23,139 nt of DNA from a virus. Shown piece by piece: positions 7,382 through 14,861 of the stretch. The notes beneath the pieces are model-generated. The model was not told the DNA's origin and searched no databases. It was given only the letters and a program-made list of their open reading frames with translations. Location: the IMG/VR virus record IMGVR_UViG_3300025164_001380, positions 1 to 23,139 of that record; one strand, written 5' to 3'. The position numbers and the translations under genes were made by a program. Positions within the stretch are counted from its first letter, which is position 1, and every line of letters starts with the position of its first letter.

Positions 7382-7647
7382 GTCCCGATCTCCTTCTGCA
7401 TCCGATCCCACTGCTGGTCGATCTTGCGCTTGAAGTTCTCGCATCCGTGGACCGCCATGCGGGCCGCACAGTGAACACAGAGGGGACCGAAACACGCATG
7501 GCAGAATCCGCCCTCTTCGCGCCACGTTTTGGCGTACACCACGGCCTGGCAGTGGCAACAGGCACGGGTTTCTCGCTCCACCACGCGCCCATACTTTCGC
7601 TGGACGCTGGGGGGGGAGGCCCTATGGTCGATCACCTCGTAGCCCAC
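7378..7647 (-). CDS. Small zinc-ribbon protein (89 aa, GTG start)
   Basis: The frame is open from an ATG at 7662, but the in-frame GTG at 7647 is preferred: GGAGG lies 8 nt upstream, and it overlaps the stop of the beta-helix gene as TAGTG, the linkage style seen across the window. The protein holds C-C-H-C, then C-H-A-C about 16 residues on, then C-V-H-C and a later Cys, enough for two zinc sites of ribbon or treble-clef type. The C-terminal 20 residues are charged and helical. Such mini zinc proteins are common in phage late regions, with roles mostly unassigned. The next gene starts inside its stop codon. Confidence 0.75.
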   Translation of the reverse strand: MGYEVIDHRASPPSVQRKYGRVVERETRACCHCQAVVYAKTWREEGGFCHACFGPLCVHCAARMAVHGCENFKRKIDQQWDRMQKEIGT

Positions 7648-9488
7648 TAGCCGTACCTCCATGAGGAGCGGTCGATGGTCGTGGTGTGACCCACCAGAGA
7701 ACCCTCGGCTTGTTGCGCGACGAGTTCAAACGCACCCATATCCCAACCATCTCCTCGCGGTCTATCGCCGTTGTCCTGGTCCACCTGGACACTGATGCCG
7801 TAGTTCGCCAGGAACGTGGCATAGGCAGCAGCGAGCGTTCCAGCGTCCTTCGCTGGGGACCCCGTAAGGAGGCGATAGTTGTCCTGGGGGGCGGCGACAA
7901 ACAACGGGTCATTTGTGGTCGCATGAGCGCACTGGCCCTGACCACTTTGGAATCCCGCCAGTGTGGTATACGTTGCTTGCGCCCAACGGGTGAACCACGA
8001 TTGCACCCCAGGATGCAGCAGCGCGTAATCCATCGACATGTACGCGCCAGGAGCTTGACCCATGTTTGTGAACCTCGCTTGAGGTGCCCCGCCCTCTGGC
8101 GCCTTTAGGAAGGCGATGATGTCGTTCAACGAGTGCATGCCGTCCGGATTGAATACGCACTCGATCCCGTTATGGACATTGGCAAGGGTGTTGTTGACCG
8201 TGAAAAGGTTGCCACCTGGCGCAGCGTGCCGTGTGATGCCCCAACCATTCGGGCTGCCCCAGTGTGGATAATCCTCCAACCAGTCCGTGGGGTTCTGGTA
8301 GGTATCGTGAATGAGATTGCCAATCATGTAGCTGTTCATCGTCGCGTCGGAGGCGCCGGAATCGCTCGCGCGCGTCCCGTTGCCGCAGTCGAAGAAATGA
8401 TTGAAGATTAACCACATGCGGTCCTTCGCGTACTGGTATGCGATGGCCTCGCCCGCACTGCCGCCGTGTCCCCGACAGAAGTTGAAGGTGTTCTGGGAGC
8501 ATACGATGTCCACGCATTGCTTTAAGCCAATCGGGGCCTGACGATTTTGTCCTCCCGTGCAGCGGCCGACATAGATGTGATTGATATACCCCATCTCCGA
8601 AGCATCCTGGATGGGTCGTCCGGTGGTCTGGATCAGGTTTCCGCTGATCAATTGCCCATCACATTCGAGCACCCACACATTCTTGATTTCCGTCGGTGGC
8701 GTCCGGGAGTACAGGCTCAGGCCGATTCCATGGTAGTCCTGGTCGATGAAGTCCCAGGTCTCGAAGTTCATGCCGAGGTTATTGAAGACACACCGCAGAA
8801 ACAGAATGTCGTTGATGACGGCGCCCTGAGCAGGCGTAATGCCTGTGGCTGAGTTTGCCGAGACGAAGGGCAGGTCCCGGAACGTGCAATCTCGAACGCA
8901 AAGGTGGTGCGTTCCCGTCCCCACCACACCGATCCCCGCACTCGATGCGCCCTCGAACACCAAGTTCTCGAAGATGGTATAGACCAGCCCGATTGTTCCG
9001 CCTCCGTTGGAGGTGTTCCACGCACCGCTGATGGACGGAAGGTTCCCTGCAACACCACGAACAACGGCGGGATTCCCAGCCGTCCCACCACCCGTAAAGA
9101 TCACGTCTGCCGTGTACGTTCCAGGGTCGATCTGGATCACGTCCCCAGGACTCAACGTCTTCGTCCCTGAGAGCGTCGTCACGGTTTCGGTCGCCGCACC
9201 GGCCGCCTCGGTAATGCCGAAGGACGGCATGGGGATGCCGATGGGCGGAGCCCACACCCCACCCCGTGGCGGGAAGGCCAGCATACGCCGCGTGCGCTCT
9301 GACAGGAAACGGTAGGTGTCCGCAACGACGGGTGCGAGACAGCCCTTCTTGGCGTAGTACCACGTCTCCCGCAGCACATCGGCCACATCGCGTGGGGCGC
9401 GTTCGAGGATGTGACCGTGGGTGCGTCCCGCCGAGGAGACAGGCAGGTGACGCCACCAGGGGACTCCGACTAGGCGATACGCCCTCAT
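7647..9488 (-). CDS. Right-handed beta-helix protein (613 aa), possible tailspike or depolymerase
   Basis: The start is the ATG at 9488, overlapping the upstream stop (ATGA); a longer frame to 9626 is not supported. An N-terminal region of about 100 residues is helical and basic. From about residue 110 the chain is a parallel beta-helix: SPGDVIQIDPGTYT is a typical first rung, followed by rungs rich in V/I-x-N/D-C/N-x-F (for example NLVFEG, VRDCTF, FLRCVF, IVCSQNTF, FNHFFDC). The last 70 residues (NDPLF, then GSPAKDAGT, then GDGWDMGAFEL) resemble choice-of-anchor Q domains of secreted bacterial proteins. Phage beta-helix proteins often bind or cleave surface polysaccharide; catalytic residues cannot be assigned here. 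Its neighbours are beta-rich structural genes, which supports a virion location. Confidence 0.8.
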   Translation of the reverse strand: MRAYRLVGVPWWRHLPVSSAGRTHGHILERAPRDVADVLRETWYYAKKGCLAPVVADTYRFLSERTRRMLAFPPRGGVWAPPIGIPMPSFGITEAAGAATETVTTLSGTKTLSPGDVIQIDPGTYTADVIFTGGGTAGNPAVVRGVAGNLPSISGAWNTSNGGGTIGLVYTIFENLVFEGASSAGIGVVGTGTHHLCVRDCTFRDLPFVSANSATGITPAQGAVINDILFLRCVFNNLGMNFETWDFIDQDYHGIGLSLYSRTPPTEIKNVWVLECDGQLISGNLIQTTGRPIQDASEMGYINHIYVGRCTGGQNRQAPIGLKQCVDIVCSQNTFNFCRGHGGSAGEAIAYQYAKDRMWLIFNHFFDCGNGTRASDSGASDATMNSYMIGNLIHDTYQNPTDWLEDYPHWGSPNGWGITRHAAPGGNLFTVNNTLANVHNGIECVFNPDGMHSLNDIIAFLKAPEGGAPQARFTNMGQAPGAYMSMDYALLHPGVQSWFTRWAQATYTTLAGFQSGQGQCAHATTNDPLFVAAPQDNYRLLTGSPAKDAGTLAAAYATFLANYGISVQVDQDNGDRPRGDGWDMGAFELVAQQAEGSLVGHTTTIDRSSWRYG

Positions 9489-10591
9489 AGATACGTTGCC
9501 AGCGCTTGGCCTACGGGTTGCGCCGCTCCACCGGCCGTCCAGTCCCCCAAGTACAGCCCCATCACCGGCCGCCGGGTGGGCACGTCCGTCCATGCGCCCG
9601 CATCGGTGCGGGTGGACAGGTAGCACTGCGTACCATAGGGCAGACAGGTCAGGTCGCCAGCCGTCTCGAACTCCAGTGTGTCCAAGGCATCGTCCTGCCC
9701 TGTCGCGCCGCCGCTGTTGAGGAACAGGCTCAGTCGATACTCGCTCCCAAAGTTCAGCGTGGACAGTGTAACCTCGTCAAAGTAAAAGGAGCATAGGCGT
9801 TCGGTGTTTTGCGACGTGGTGAGTTCGCTGTGGTCGATCGTCACGGTTTGCAGGGCCGTGGTCCCATCGTAGAGCGTGAGCGTCGATGTCAGTGCGGCCG
9901 CGCCGACCCGCCACGACAAACGACCGCCGGCCACCGTAAACGTCGATCCGTACCCTGCGTCGAAGTTGAACCTCATCGCATACTCGTCGGGAGTATCGGC
10001 GTCATCGAACAGGGTGGTCGTGTAGGCCTTCAGCGGGAACCCATAGGTTTTGCTGGCGCTCCGCAGGCCGAAGACGGCTTTCTCGGACTGGTGGGCCCGT
10101 GATCCGGCGTTGTTCTGGATCGCGTAGGGCCGCACGTGAACAGGTCCAAGCTGCGTGATGTGCGTCGTGTACGAACTATTATTGGTCCCGTCAATCGTTC
10201 CGGAGTCATAGGCGATCACGATGGCGACGAGTTGCCCCCGCGTGAGCGCGATGCTGTTATCTAACGTGACGGCGCGGATAGTGCCGTCCCATGTGGCGTC
10301 TGCGGGTGGGGTGAACGTCACGGATGCGGGACTGCCGCCGCCGAGAATGGTGCCGTTGGGGGCCCCTGTTGTGTTGTTCACCCCCTGCAAACTGGCCTTG
10401 AACGTCGGTGGGGTCCCCGTGCGTAGGCCGTATCGGAAGAGGATGGTCGTGATCGTCGCGGCCTCGGGCATCTGGAACACCCACTCCGCGGCGTCCGTGG
10501 CCGCGTCCAGCACGAAATTCGTCATGGTCGGCGTCACACCGTCAAGGGTGATCCCCGTATCACCAAACAGGCCGCGTGCGAAGTCGGTCAT
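9485..10591 (-). CDS. Putative virion surface protein with jelly-roll-like modules (368 aa)
   Basis: A 368-aa protein with an ATG at 10591 and a GGGGAAGTGAG ribosome binding site. It is almost entirely beta-prone: an N-terminal stretch of about 150 residues (ATITTILFRYGLRTG, then VTFTPPADATW) reads like a lectin or CBM-type sandwich. A second module at about 170-330 contains YGFPLKAYTT and a strand-rich block with TLTLYDGTT. No signal peptide or catalytic motif is visible. Its stop overlaps the start of the beta-helix gene, so the two products may form one appendage or receptor-binding complex. A carbohydrate-binding role is inferred from fold-like patterning only. Confidence 0.7.
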   Translation of the reverse strand: MTDFARGLFGDTGITLDGVTPTMTNFVLDAATDAAEWVFQMPEAATITTILFRYGLRTGTPPTFKASLQGVNNTTGAPNGTILGGGSPASVTFTPPADATWDGTIRAVTLDNSIALTRGQLVAIVIAYDSGTIDGTNNSSYTTHITQLGPVHVRPYAIQNNAGSRAHQSEKAVFGLRSASKTYGFPLKAYTTTLFDDADTPDEYAMRFNFDAGYGSTFTVAGGRLSWRVGAAALTSTLTLYDGTTALQTVTIDHSELTTSQNTERLCSFYFDEVTLSTLNFGSEYRLSLFLNSGGATGQDDALDTLEFETAGDLTCLPYGTQCYLSTRTDAGAWTDVPTRRPVMGLYLGDWTAGGAAQPVGQALATYL

Positions 10592-10592
10592 C

Positions 10593-10754
10593 TCACTTCC
10601 CCTGCGTCACCGGCAGCAGCCACTCCGCCAGGAACCGCCAGAAGTACGAACTCGCCGCCAGCGCCGCCAGCACTGGCGCCACCACCCGCGCCAGCCACCA
10701 GTGGACACGATCTTGGCGGCGGCGGCCGGTGTGGCGTGGGGCGTGGGGGCTCAT
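10593..10754 (-). CDS. Small single-pass membrane protein (53 aa)
   Basis: A 53-aa gene whose ATG at 10754 overlaps the upstream TGA (ATGA) and whose stop is 1 nt from the next start. The N-terminus is strongly basic (R and H in the first 18 residues). Residues 19-47 form a Trp/Ala/Leu-rich hydrophobic stretch (WWLARVVAPVLAALAASSYFW then FLAEWLLP) that suits one transmembrane helix with a cytoplasmic N-terminus. Size and topology would fit a small holin-like or envelope protein. No endolysin is present in the window to support a lysis role, so the call is limited to membrane protein. Confidence 0.65.
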   Translation of the reverse strand: MSPHAPRHTGRRRQDRVHWWLARVVAPVLAALAASSYFWRFLAEWLLPVTQGK

Positions 10755-11458
10755 GGGACACTCAGCATCGCCCGACCGGCCCGTGTCTCCTCGGGGTTCA
10801 TGGCGGGGTAGATGGCGATCATCTGGCTCGTCCAGGCCAGCGATTGGTCGGTGTTGAAAGTATTCGGGTCCTCGGTTGTGACGTTCGCCTGCCGGGAGGC
10901 GGAGGCGATCTGCGCGTTCGTGGTGGGGAGTCCGCTCGTGCCCGTGGTCTTCTGGACGAGGGCCCCATAGGCCGGGCTGCTCGGGGCGTTGTTGCACCAG
11001 GTATCGTCGTCGTCTTCCTCCCCCCCCTGGACGAAGAGGGCAAGGAAGAGAAAGTCTTGCGGCCCGCCGCCGGGGGTGATCGAGGGCGGATCGGGGTTCG
11101 CATTGGTGGCCGTGGCCGCCGTGCCAATGGCGGGGGCGGTGGCGTTCTCGGCCCCGGCGATGCTGTAACTCAGGTGGCACGACTTGGTGTTGGAACTCGT
11201 GCCCACGGTGATCGTCGTGCTCTCCGCCCCGCTGTCGATGTGCCACGCGGCATCCATGCAGCGGTTGGTCTGCTCGTTCTTGAAGCCGGTGATGGGGGCG
11301 TAGCCTGCGGGCCAAGTGATCGTCTGGCCCGTGATGACGTAGCCGAACAGGACGACGACGAACCGCCCCGGCACGCCCACCGAACGGGAGACCGCGTGCG
11401 ACGAGGTGGCGGTCGTCTGGCTGGACTCCCGCTGGCCCAAGATGGTGGGAAAGGCCAT
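10751..11458 (-). CDS. Putative virion protein (235 aa)
   Basis: A 235-aa protein beginning MAFPTILGQ. It is beta-rich with frequent Thr, Ser, Ala and Gly. A central N-P-D-P-P-x-I-T-P-G-G-G motif is followed by an aliphatic strand (FLFLALFVQGG) and an acidic run of four Asp before W-C-N-N. I recall similar arrangements in many uncharacterised proteins of environmental phages, but no function is known to me. There is no export signal. The gene starts 3 nt after the stop of an exported-protein gene and ends inside the start of the 53-aa membrane protein. It probably belongs to the structural surface set. Confidence 0.65.
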   Translation of the reverse strand: MAFPTILGQRESSQTTATSSHAVSRSVGVPGRFVVVLFGYVITGQTITWPAGYAPITGFKNEQTNRCMDAAWHIDSGAESTTITVGTSSNTKSCHLSYSIAGAENATAPAIGTAATATNANPDPPSITPGGGPQDFLFLALFVQGGEEDDDDTWCNNAPSSPAYGALVQKTTGTSGLPTTNAQIASASRQANVTTEDPNTFNTDQSLAWTSQMIAIYPAMNPEETRAGRAMLSVP

Positions 11459-11461
11459 GCC

Positions 11462-11839
11462 TCACCGTGTCGGCGCGAAGCAGGTGACGATCAGGGTGCC
11501 CGTGGCGGCGTTGCCGACCGCGCGCACGCGCGAGGGCTGGGCGACGACCATGACGTCGCCGATGGCGAAATTGTTGTCGGTCGAGGCCGGCGTGCCCGCC
11601 GTCACCCCCAGTTTCAGGAACATGGCCCCCGTGAGGACCTGGATCATGCCCGGGTACTCGGGTTCGCCGGTCGTGCCCCCGGGCCGGCAGACCGTGGCCG
11701 GCAGGTTGACCGCCGCGTAGGGCGTCACGGTGACGGACCCGGTGGCGAACGGGTAGCCGAGGGTCCAGTCCTGGGGCCAGGTGAACGCCAGGAGCCAGCC
11801 GGACAGGATGGCCAGGGCCATCAGGAGCGGACGTTTCAT
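11462..11839 (-). CDS. Small Sec-exported protein (125 aa)
   Basis: A 125-aa protein with a Sec-type signal: M-K-R-P start, hydrophobic core LLMALAILSGWLLAF, and possible cleavage or membrane retention near residue 20. The mature part is beta-rich, contains one Cys in TVCRPGG and one near the C-terminus (VTCFAPTR) that could form a disulfide in the periplasm, and includes the segment F-A-I-G-D-V-M-V-V. Its start overlaps the O-antigen ligase-like stop (ATGA). The other exported protein in the cassette (12834-13310) has a comparable size, cysteines and I-T-A-G-D-V-I-I-V, so the two may be distantly related. Function unknown; periplasm or outer surface is the expected location. Confidence 0.75.
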   Translation of the reverse strand: MKRPLLMALAILSGWLLAFTWPQDWTLGYPFATGSVTVTPYAAVNLPATVCRPGGTTGEPEYPGMIQVLTGAMFLKLGVTAGTPASTDNNFAIGDVMVVAQPSRVRAVGNAATGTLIVTCFAPTR

Positions 11840-12852
11840 GGGGCCCTCCGGGTGGCGAACGCCAGCGCCGGCAGCGCCAGCACGGCCACGGCGGGAAGCT
11901 GGAAGGGGAACATGCCCAGGGACTCGATCAGCACGGCCGCCAGCAGGGCGGCGGACTCGGGCGCCTGGAAGGCCCGGCGGTGGGACCAGAGCCAGGCTCC
12001 CACCAGGGCCAGCGCGACCAGACCCCCCTCATACCCAAGCTGCAACAGGTCATTGTGCGCTGCGTCAAAGCGTTGGTGCTGCCCAACGCGAGGCTGGGCC
12101 ATGCCCCACGACCCGATGCCCTTGCCGAAGACCAGACCACCCCGGGCCCACTCGGTGACCGCCCAGCGCCAGATGAGGAGGCGCTCGAAGACGGGTTGGA
12201 GGCCCCCGCCGCGGTGCCACCAGGCGAGGGCCACGAAGGCGCCTCCCGACAGGATCCACCGCCAGCCCCAAGGGAACCGCACGGCGGCGGCCGCTGTGGC
12301 CGCCAGGGCCGCCAAGAAGGACTTGGTGGCCAGGATGCCGATGGCGAAGGCCGGCAGGAGCCAGACGGGCGACCAGACGGAGGCGATGGCCAGGTAGGCC
12401 CCCGCATAGTTCGAGTTGCCCAGCGTGCCGCCAGACCAGGCGCCCCAGGTGAACCCCGGCAGGCCAGCGGCGTGGGCGATCACCCAGGCCGCCTGCACCA
12501 GGCCCACGGCCAGCGCCACGCAGCGCAGGCGCAGGCGCCAAGGGTTCCCCAGCGCGCCGGCACCGGCGTAAAGGCCCAGGCCGAGGATGGCGAACACGAC
12601 GGTATTGAACCCATCGGGAAAGGGCGTGACCAGCATCCGGAGGATCAGGTAGGCCCCCAGGAGCCCAGCCCAGAGGTCGCCCGACGAGGCGCAGACGGCC
12701 AAGAGCATCCCCATCAGCAGGACGTAGGACACGGGGACGGCCTGGACGACGAGATGGCCGGCCGGGGTGGCCGCCAGGCCGTACCAGAGGGGCACGATGG
12801 CCATCAGGGCTGCCAGGAGTGCGCCGCGGATGGCTAAGCCGTGCCCATGCAC
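11836..12852 (-). CDS. O-antigen ligase/polymerase-like membrane protein (Wzy_C type)
   Basis: A 338-aa protein with many hydrophobic helices spaced over its length (about 8-10 transmembrane segments). Diagnostic features of the WaaL/Wzy_C superfamily are present: G-T-L-G-N-S-N-Y-A at 142-150, an Arg-rich loop with E-R-L-L-I-W-R-W at 223-230, and the periplasmic H-N-D-L-L-Q-L-G-Y-E-G-G at 266-277, followed by a final hydrophobic block. Family members join or extend undecaprenol-linked glycan in the periplasm. It is somewhat shorter than typical chromosomal ligases, which have about 10-12 helices and 400 or more residues. The start is a GTG at 12852 overlapping the preceding gene; Met17 (12804) is an alternative. 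In phages such genes could alter receptor glycans or block superinfection; this is inference. Confidence 0.85.
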   Translation of the reverse strand: MHGHGLAIRGALLAALMAIVPLWYGLAATPAGHLVVQAVPVSYVLLMGMLLAVCASSGDLWAGLLGAYLILRMLVTPFPDGFNTVVFAILGLGLYAGAGALGNPWRLRLRCVALAVGLVQAAWVIAHAAGLPGFTWGAWSGGTLGNSNYAGAYLAIASVWSPVWLLPAFAIGILATKSFLAALAATAAAAVRFPWGWRWILSGGAFVALAWWHRGGGLQPVFERLLIWRWAVTEWARGGLVFGKGIGSWGMAQPRVGQHQRFDAAHNDLLQLGYEGGLVALALVGAWLWSHRRAFQAPESAALLAAVLIESLGMFPFQLPAVAVLALPALAFATRRAP

Positions 12853-13310
12853 TGGTAGGCGATCCGATCGCTGGTGGCGACCCCGGTGGCCACGATGATA
12901 TTCATGGTGGTCGTCCCGGTATCCACCTGTTGCACCACGCTGCCGGCGGTGCCGGTTTGCTTCTGGGCGAGACAGGATGGCGCCGCGGTCCAGGCGGTGT
13001 TGAATGTCAAGCTCAATGTCGTCGCCACGGTGCCCCCCAGGGTGATGACCCCCGCGGAATCATTGCCCCGGATGGTGTGCGTGGTGCCGCACCCGGCGTA
13101 GGTCGCCGCGCAGGTGGGCGGCGTGGCGGCCAGCAGGCGGATGCGGCTGTTGTTCGTCAGACGCAGTCCCGCCGCATCCACGATGATCACGTCCCCCGCG
13201 GTGATCCCGCCCAGGGTCGGAATGGGGTAGAGCCAGGTGCCATCGGTGGCCCACAGCGTGCCCGCCACCAGCAGGAGGGACACCAAGGCGATCAGCAGCG
13301 TCTTCTTCAT
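12834..13310 (-). CDS. Small Sec-exported beta-rich protein (158 aa)
   Basis: A 158-aa protein with a clear Sec signal peptide: M-K-K, hydrophobic LLIALVSLLLVAGTL, and an L-W-A cleavage-like site at about residue 21. The mature chain is Thr/Ala/Gly-rich and beta-prone, with four cysteines (two in a TCAATYAGC cluster, one in PSCLAQ and one near the end) that could form disulfides after export. GGAGG lies 6 nt before the ATG. It is the first gene after an 11-bp GC hairpin and its 3' end overlaps the O-antigen ligase-like gene. An envelope role beside that protein is plausible; no family is recognised. Confidence 0.75.
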   Translation of the reverse strand: MKKTLLIALVSLLLVAGTLWATDGTWLYPIPTLGGITAGDVIIVDAAGLRLTNNSRIRLLAATPPTCAATYAGCGTTHTIRGNDSAGVITLGGTVATTLSLTFNTAWTAAPSCLAQKQTGTAGSVVQQVDTGTTTMNIIVATGVATSDRIAYQCMGTA

Positions 13311-13320
13311 CGGGCGCCTC

Positions 13321-13352
13321 CAGGGGCCCGGGGCCGATCCCCGGGCCCCCTG
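13321..13352 (-). terminator. Very strong GC hairpin between capsid-region and exported-protein genes
   Basis: An 11-bp perfect inverted repeat (23-33 paired with 39-49 of the 13300 block) with a 5-nt loop, extendable by two more pairs across a single bulged C. It lies between the stop of the 168-aa head gene and the ribosome binding site of the 158-aa gene. No U-tract follows on the minus strand, so it is not a canonical intrinsic terminator. It may act as a partial terminator or as a 3' stabiliser of the capsid mRNA. Confidence 0.6.
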
Positions 13353-13366
13353 CTAAGGGTCGCGTG

Positions 13367-13873
13367 CTACGGCGAGACCTGGCAGATGACCAGGAATCCG
13401 TGGAGCTGCGCCGCCGCCGGGATCGTATCGCCGGCCACGGTGGCCAGGATCGTCACGCCGGTCTGGCTGTTGAACAGGCTGAAGCCGCCGGTGTTGGCGA
13501 TGGTGGCCGCCACGTAGTCGGAGCCGAGGTAGGCATCCCCGGCCGACGACACGTCCACGTTGTCATCGAAGAGGTTGTCATCGGCCACCACGGCCACCAG
13601 GTCGAAGCCCGTGTAGGCGGCATAGCCGATGTCCAGGGTCCGGGCGGCACCGAACGCCGACCAGCTCATGCGGGAGAGCGTGGGGAACAGGTACACCTGC
13701 CCCGAGGGCAGGCGCCGCAGCGCGACGGTGGACCCGATGTCGCCGGCCACAGAGCCCATGGTGAAATCGAAGGGCAGGACCTGCAGGCCGAAGTTCTGCG
13801 TGACGAAGTCCTGGATCTTCGGCGCCTGCTGCTCCTGGGTGTACTGGGTGCTGTAATCGGTGCGGACGGCCAT
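13367..13873 (-). CDS. Putative head protein, possible capsid decoration (168 aa)
   Basis: A 168-aa protein encoded directly after the major capsid gene, with a GGAGGG ribosome binding site 8 nt before its ATG. The N-terminus is polar and helical (TQEQQAPKIQDFVTQ); the rest alternates beta strands, aromatic residues and Asp-rich turns such as DDNLFDDNVD. It has no signal peptide and no enzyme motif. Position immediately downstream of the capsid gene and moderate length match decoration or head-stabilising proteins of podophages. The assignment rests on position and composition only. Confidence 0.65.
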   Translation of the reverse strand: MAVRTDYSTQYTQEQQAPKIQDFVTQNFGLQVLPFDFTMGSVAGDIGSTVALRRLPSGQVYLFPTLSRMSWSAFGAARTLDIGYAAYTGFDLVAVVADDNLFDDNVDVSSAGDAYLGSDYVAATIANTGGFSLFNSQTGVTILATVAGDTIPAAAQLHGFLVICQVSP

Positions 13874-13892
13874 GCGTCACACCCTCCATTCA

Positions 13893-13907
13893 CCCGCCGC
13901 GGGCGGG
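13893..13907 (-). other. Short GC hairpin just after the capsid gene
   Basis: A perfect 6-bp stem (CCCGCC/GGCGGG) with a 3-nt loop begins 1 nt after the capsid gene stop codon. No U-tract follows, and the next gene starts 20 nt downstream. It could slow decay of the capsid message or reduce read-through. Confidence 0.4.
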
Positions 13908-13908
13908 G

Positions 13909-14817
13909 TTACAGGTTCTCCTGCAGGTACTGGACCTCCACCACGCGCTCGCCATCGCGCCGCACGGCGCCGCCCATGAGCTCGCCGTAGACCTGCCAGG
14001 AGTACGACAGGTCCGGGCGCTCGGAGATGCGGATGGTCTTGTCCTCGCCGATGCCCAGGCCCACGGCGCCGCGTTCCATGGCGACCCCCGAGACCACGCC
14101 GGCGGTCACGGACATGAGGGCCGAATCCACCATCGTGAAGTCGAACCCCAGGTAGGTGTTGACGTCGCCTTTGACCAGGGCCCGCACGGTGTTGTAATCC
14201 GCGCTGGTGACCTCGGTGGTGGCCAGCAGGTTCTCCTGCCCGAAGGAATCCCACACGAACACCCGGTCGCTGCCCACCATCAGCGCGTCCAGGATGTTCT
14301 TGGCCTGGCGCAGCTTGGCGATGGTCAGCCCCACGGCGCCGGAGGCGATCCGGTGGGAGACAGCCTTCCGGTCCGTCACGGGCCAGGTCTCGGTGCCCGA
14401 ATGCGTGGCGTCGCCGCCCGGGCCGATGGGCCCAGTGATCGCCGTGCCCAAGGCGGCCTGGAGCACGAACCGATCCCACTGCCGGCCGATGGCGGCCGCC
14501 AGGGCCTTCACGTAATCGCTGGTGGGATCCGTGATCAGGGTGGGCTTGATGCTGCGGTCCAGGTAGATGTTGGCCTGATAGGGCGCCAGGGTGGCCCAGC
14601 GCCGCGTGTGCTGGGGGTCCATGTTCGGGGTCGGGGCGTTCTGGCCCGGCTTGGGGGCCATCTCGACCATGCCGATCCGGTCGAACGACACCGACTCCCC
14701 GCGGACGTTGTCCTCGGTCCGCGCCCAGCCGCGCAGCCGGCTCTCCGTCTGCTGCGCTCGCATGAGCACCAGCTCGGTGTACGCCTTGATCTGTACGGCA
14801 GTGATGCTGTCAGCCAT
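13909..14817 (-). CDS. Major capsid protein (302 aa)
   Basis: The ATG at 14817 is chosen because GGAGGGG lies about 8 nt upstream; the frame is open to 14850. The protein begins MADSITAVQIKAYTELV and resembles the phage capsid proteins found next to connector and scaffold genes in podophages (HK97-like fold expected). An extended helical N-arm is followed by a Thr/Pro-rich loop (KPGQNAPTPNMDPQH), a spine-helix candidate with DYVKALAAAIGRQWDRFVLQAAL, and a C-terminal beta region ending VEVQYLQENL. The gene order scaffold, capsid, decoration candidate supports the call. Its long hairpin-rich leader suggests tuned expression. The exact family cannot be confirmed without a search. Confidence 0.85.
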   Translation of the reverse strand: MADSITAVQIKAYTELVLMRAQQTESRLRGWARTEDNVRGESVSFDRIGMVEMAPKPGQNAPTPNMDPQHTRRWATLAPYQANIYLDRSIKPTLITDPTSDYVKALAAAIGRQWDRFVLQAALGTAITGPIGPGGDATHSGTETWPVTDRKAVSHRIASGAVGLTIAKLRQAKNILDALMVGSDRVFVWDSFGQENLLATTEVTSADYNTVRALVKGDVNTYLGFDFTMVDSALMSVTAGVVSGVAMERGAVGLGIGEDKTIRISERPDLSYSWQVYGELMGGAVRRDGERVVEVQYLQENL

Positions 14818-14861
14818 GTCGCGGTCCCCTCCGTAAGATGCGGAAACCACTCATCTCACGG

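Noticed and set aside
7647-9626. Longer start for the beta-helix gene at 9626
   Set aside because: The extra 46 codons overlap the upstream gene by 140 nt and lack a ribosome binding site; the ATGA overlap at 9488 fits the pattern of the window.
10736-12397. 553-codon plus-strand open frame
   Set aside because: It covers several coupled minus-strand genes in antisense, is Arg/Gly/Pro-rich and has no recognisable domain.
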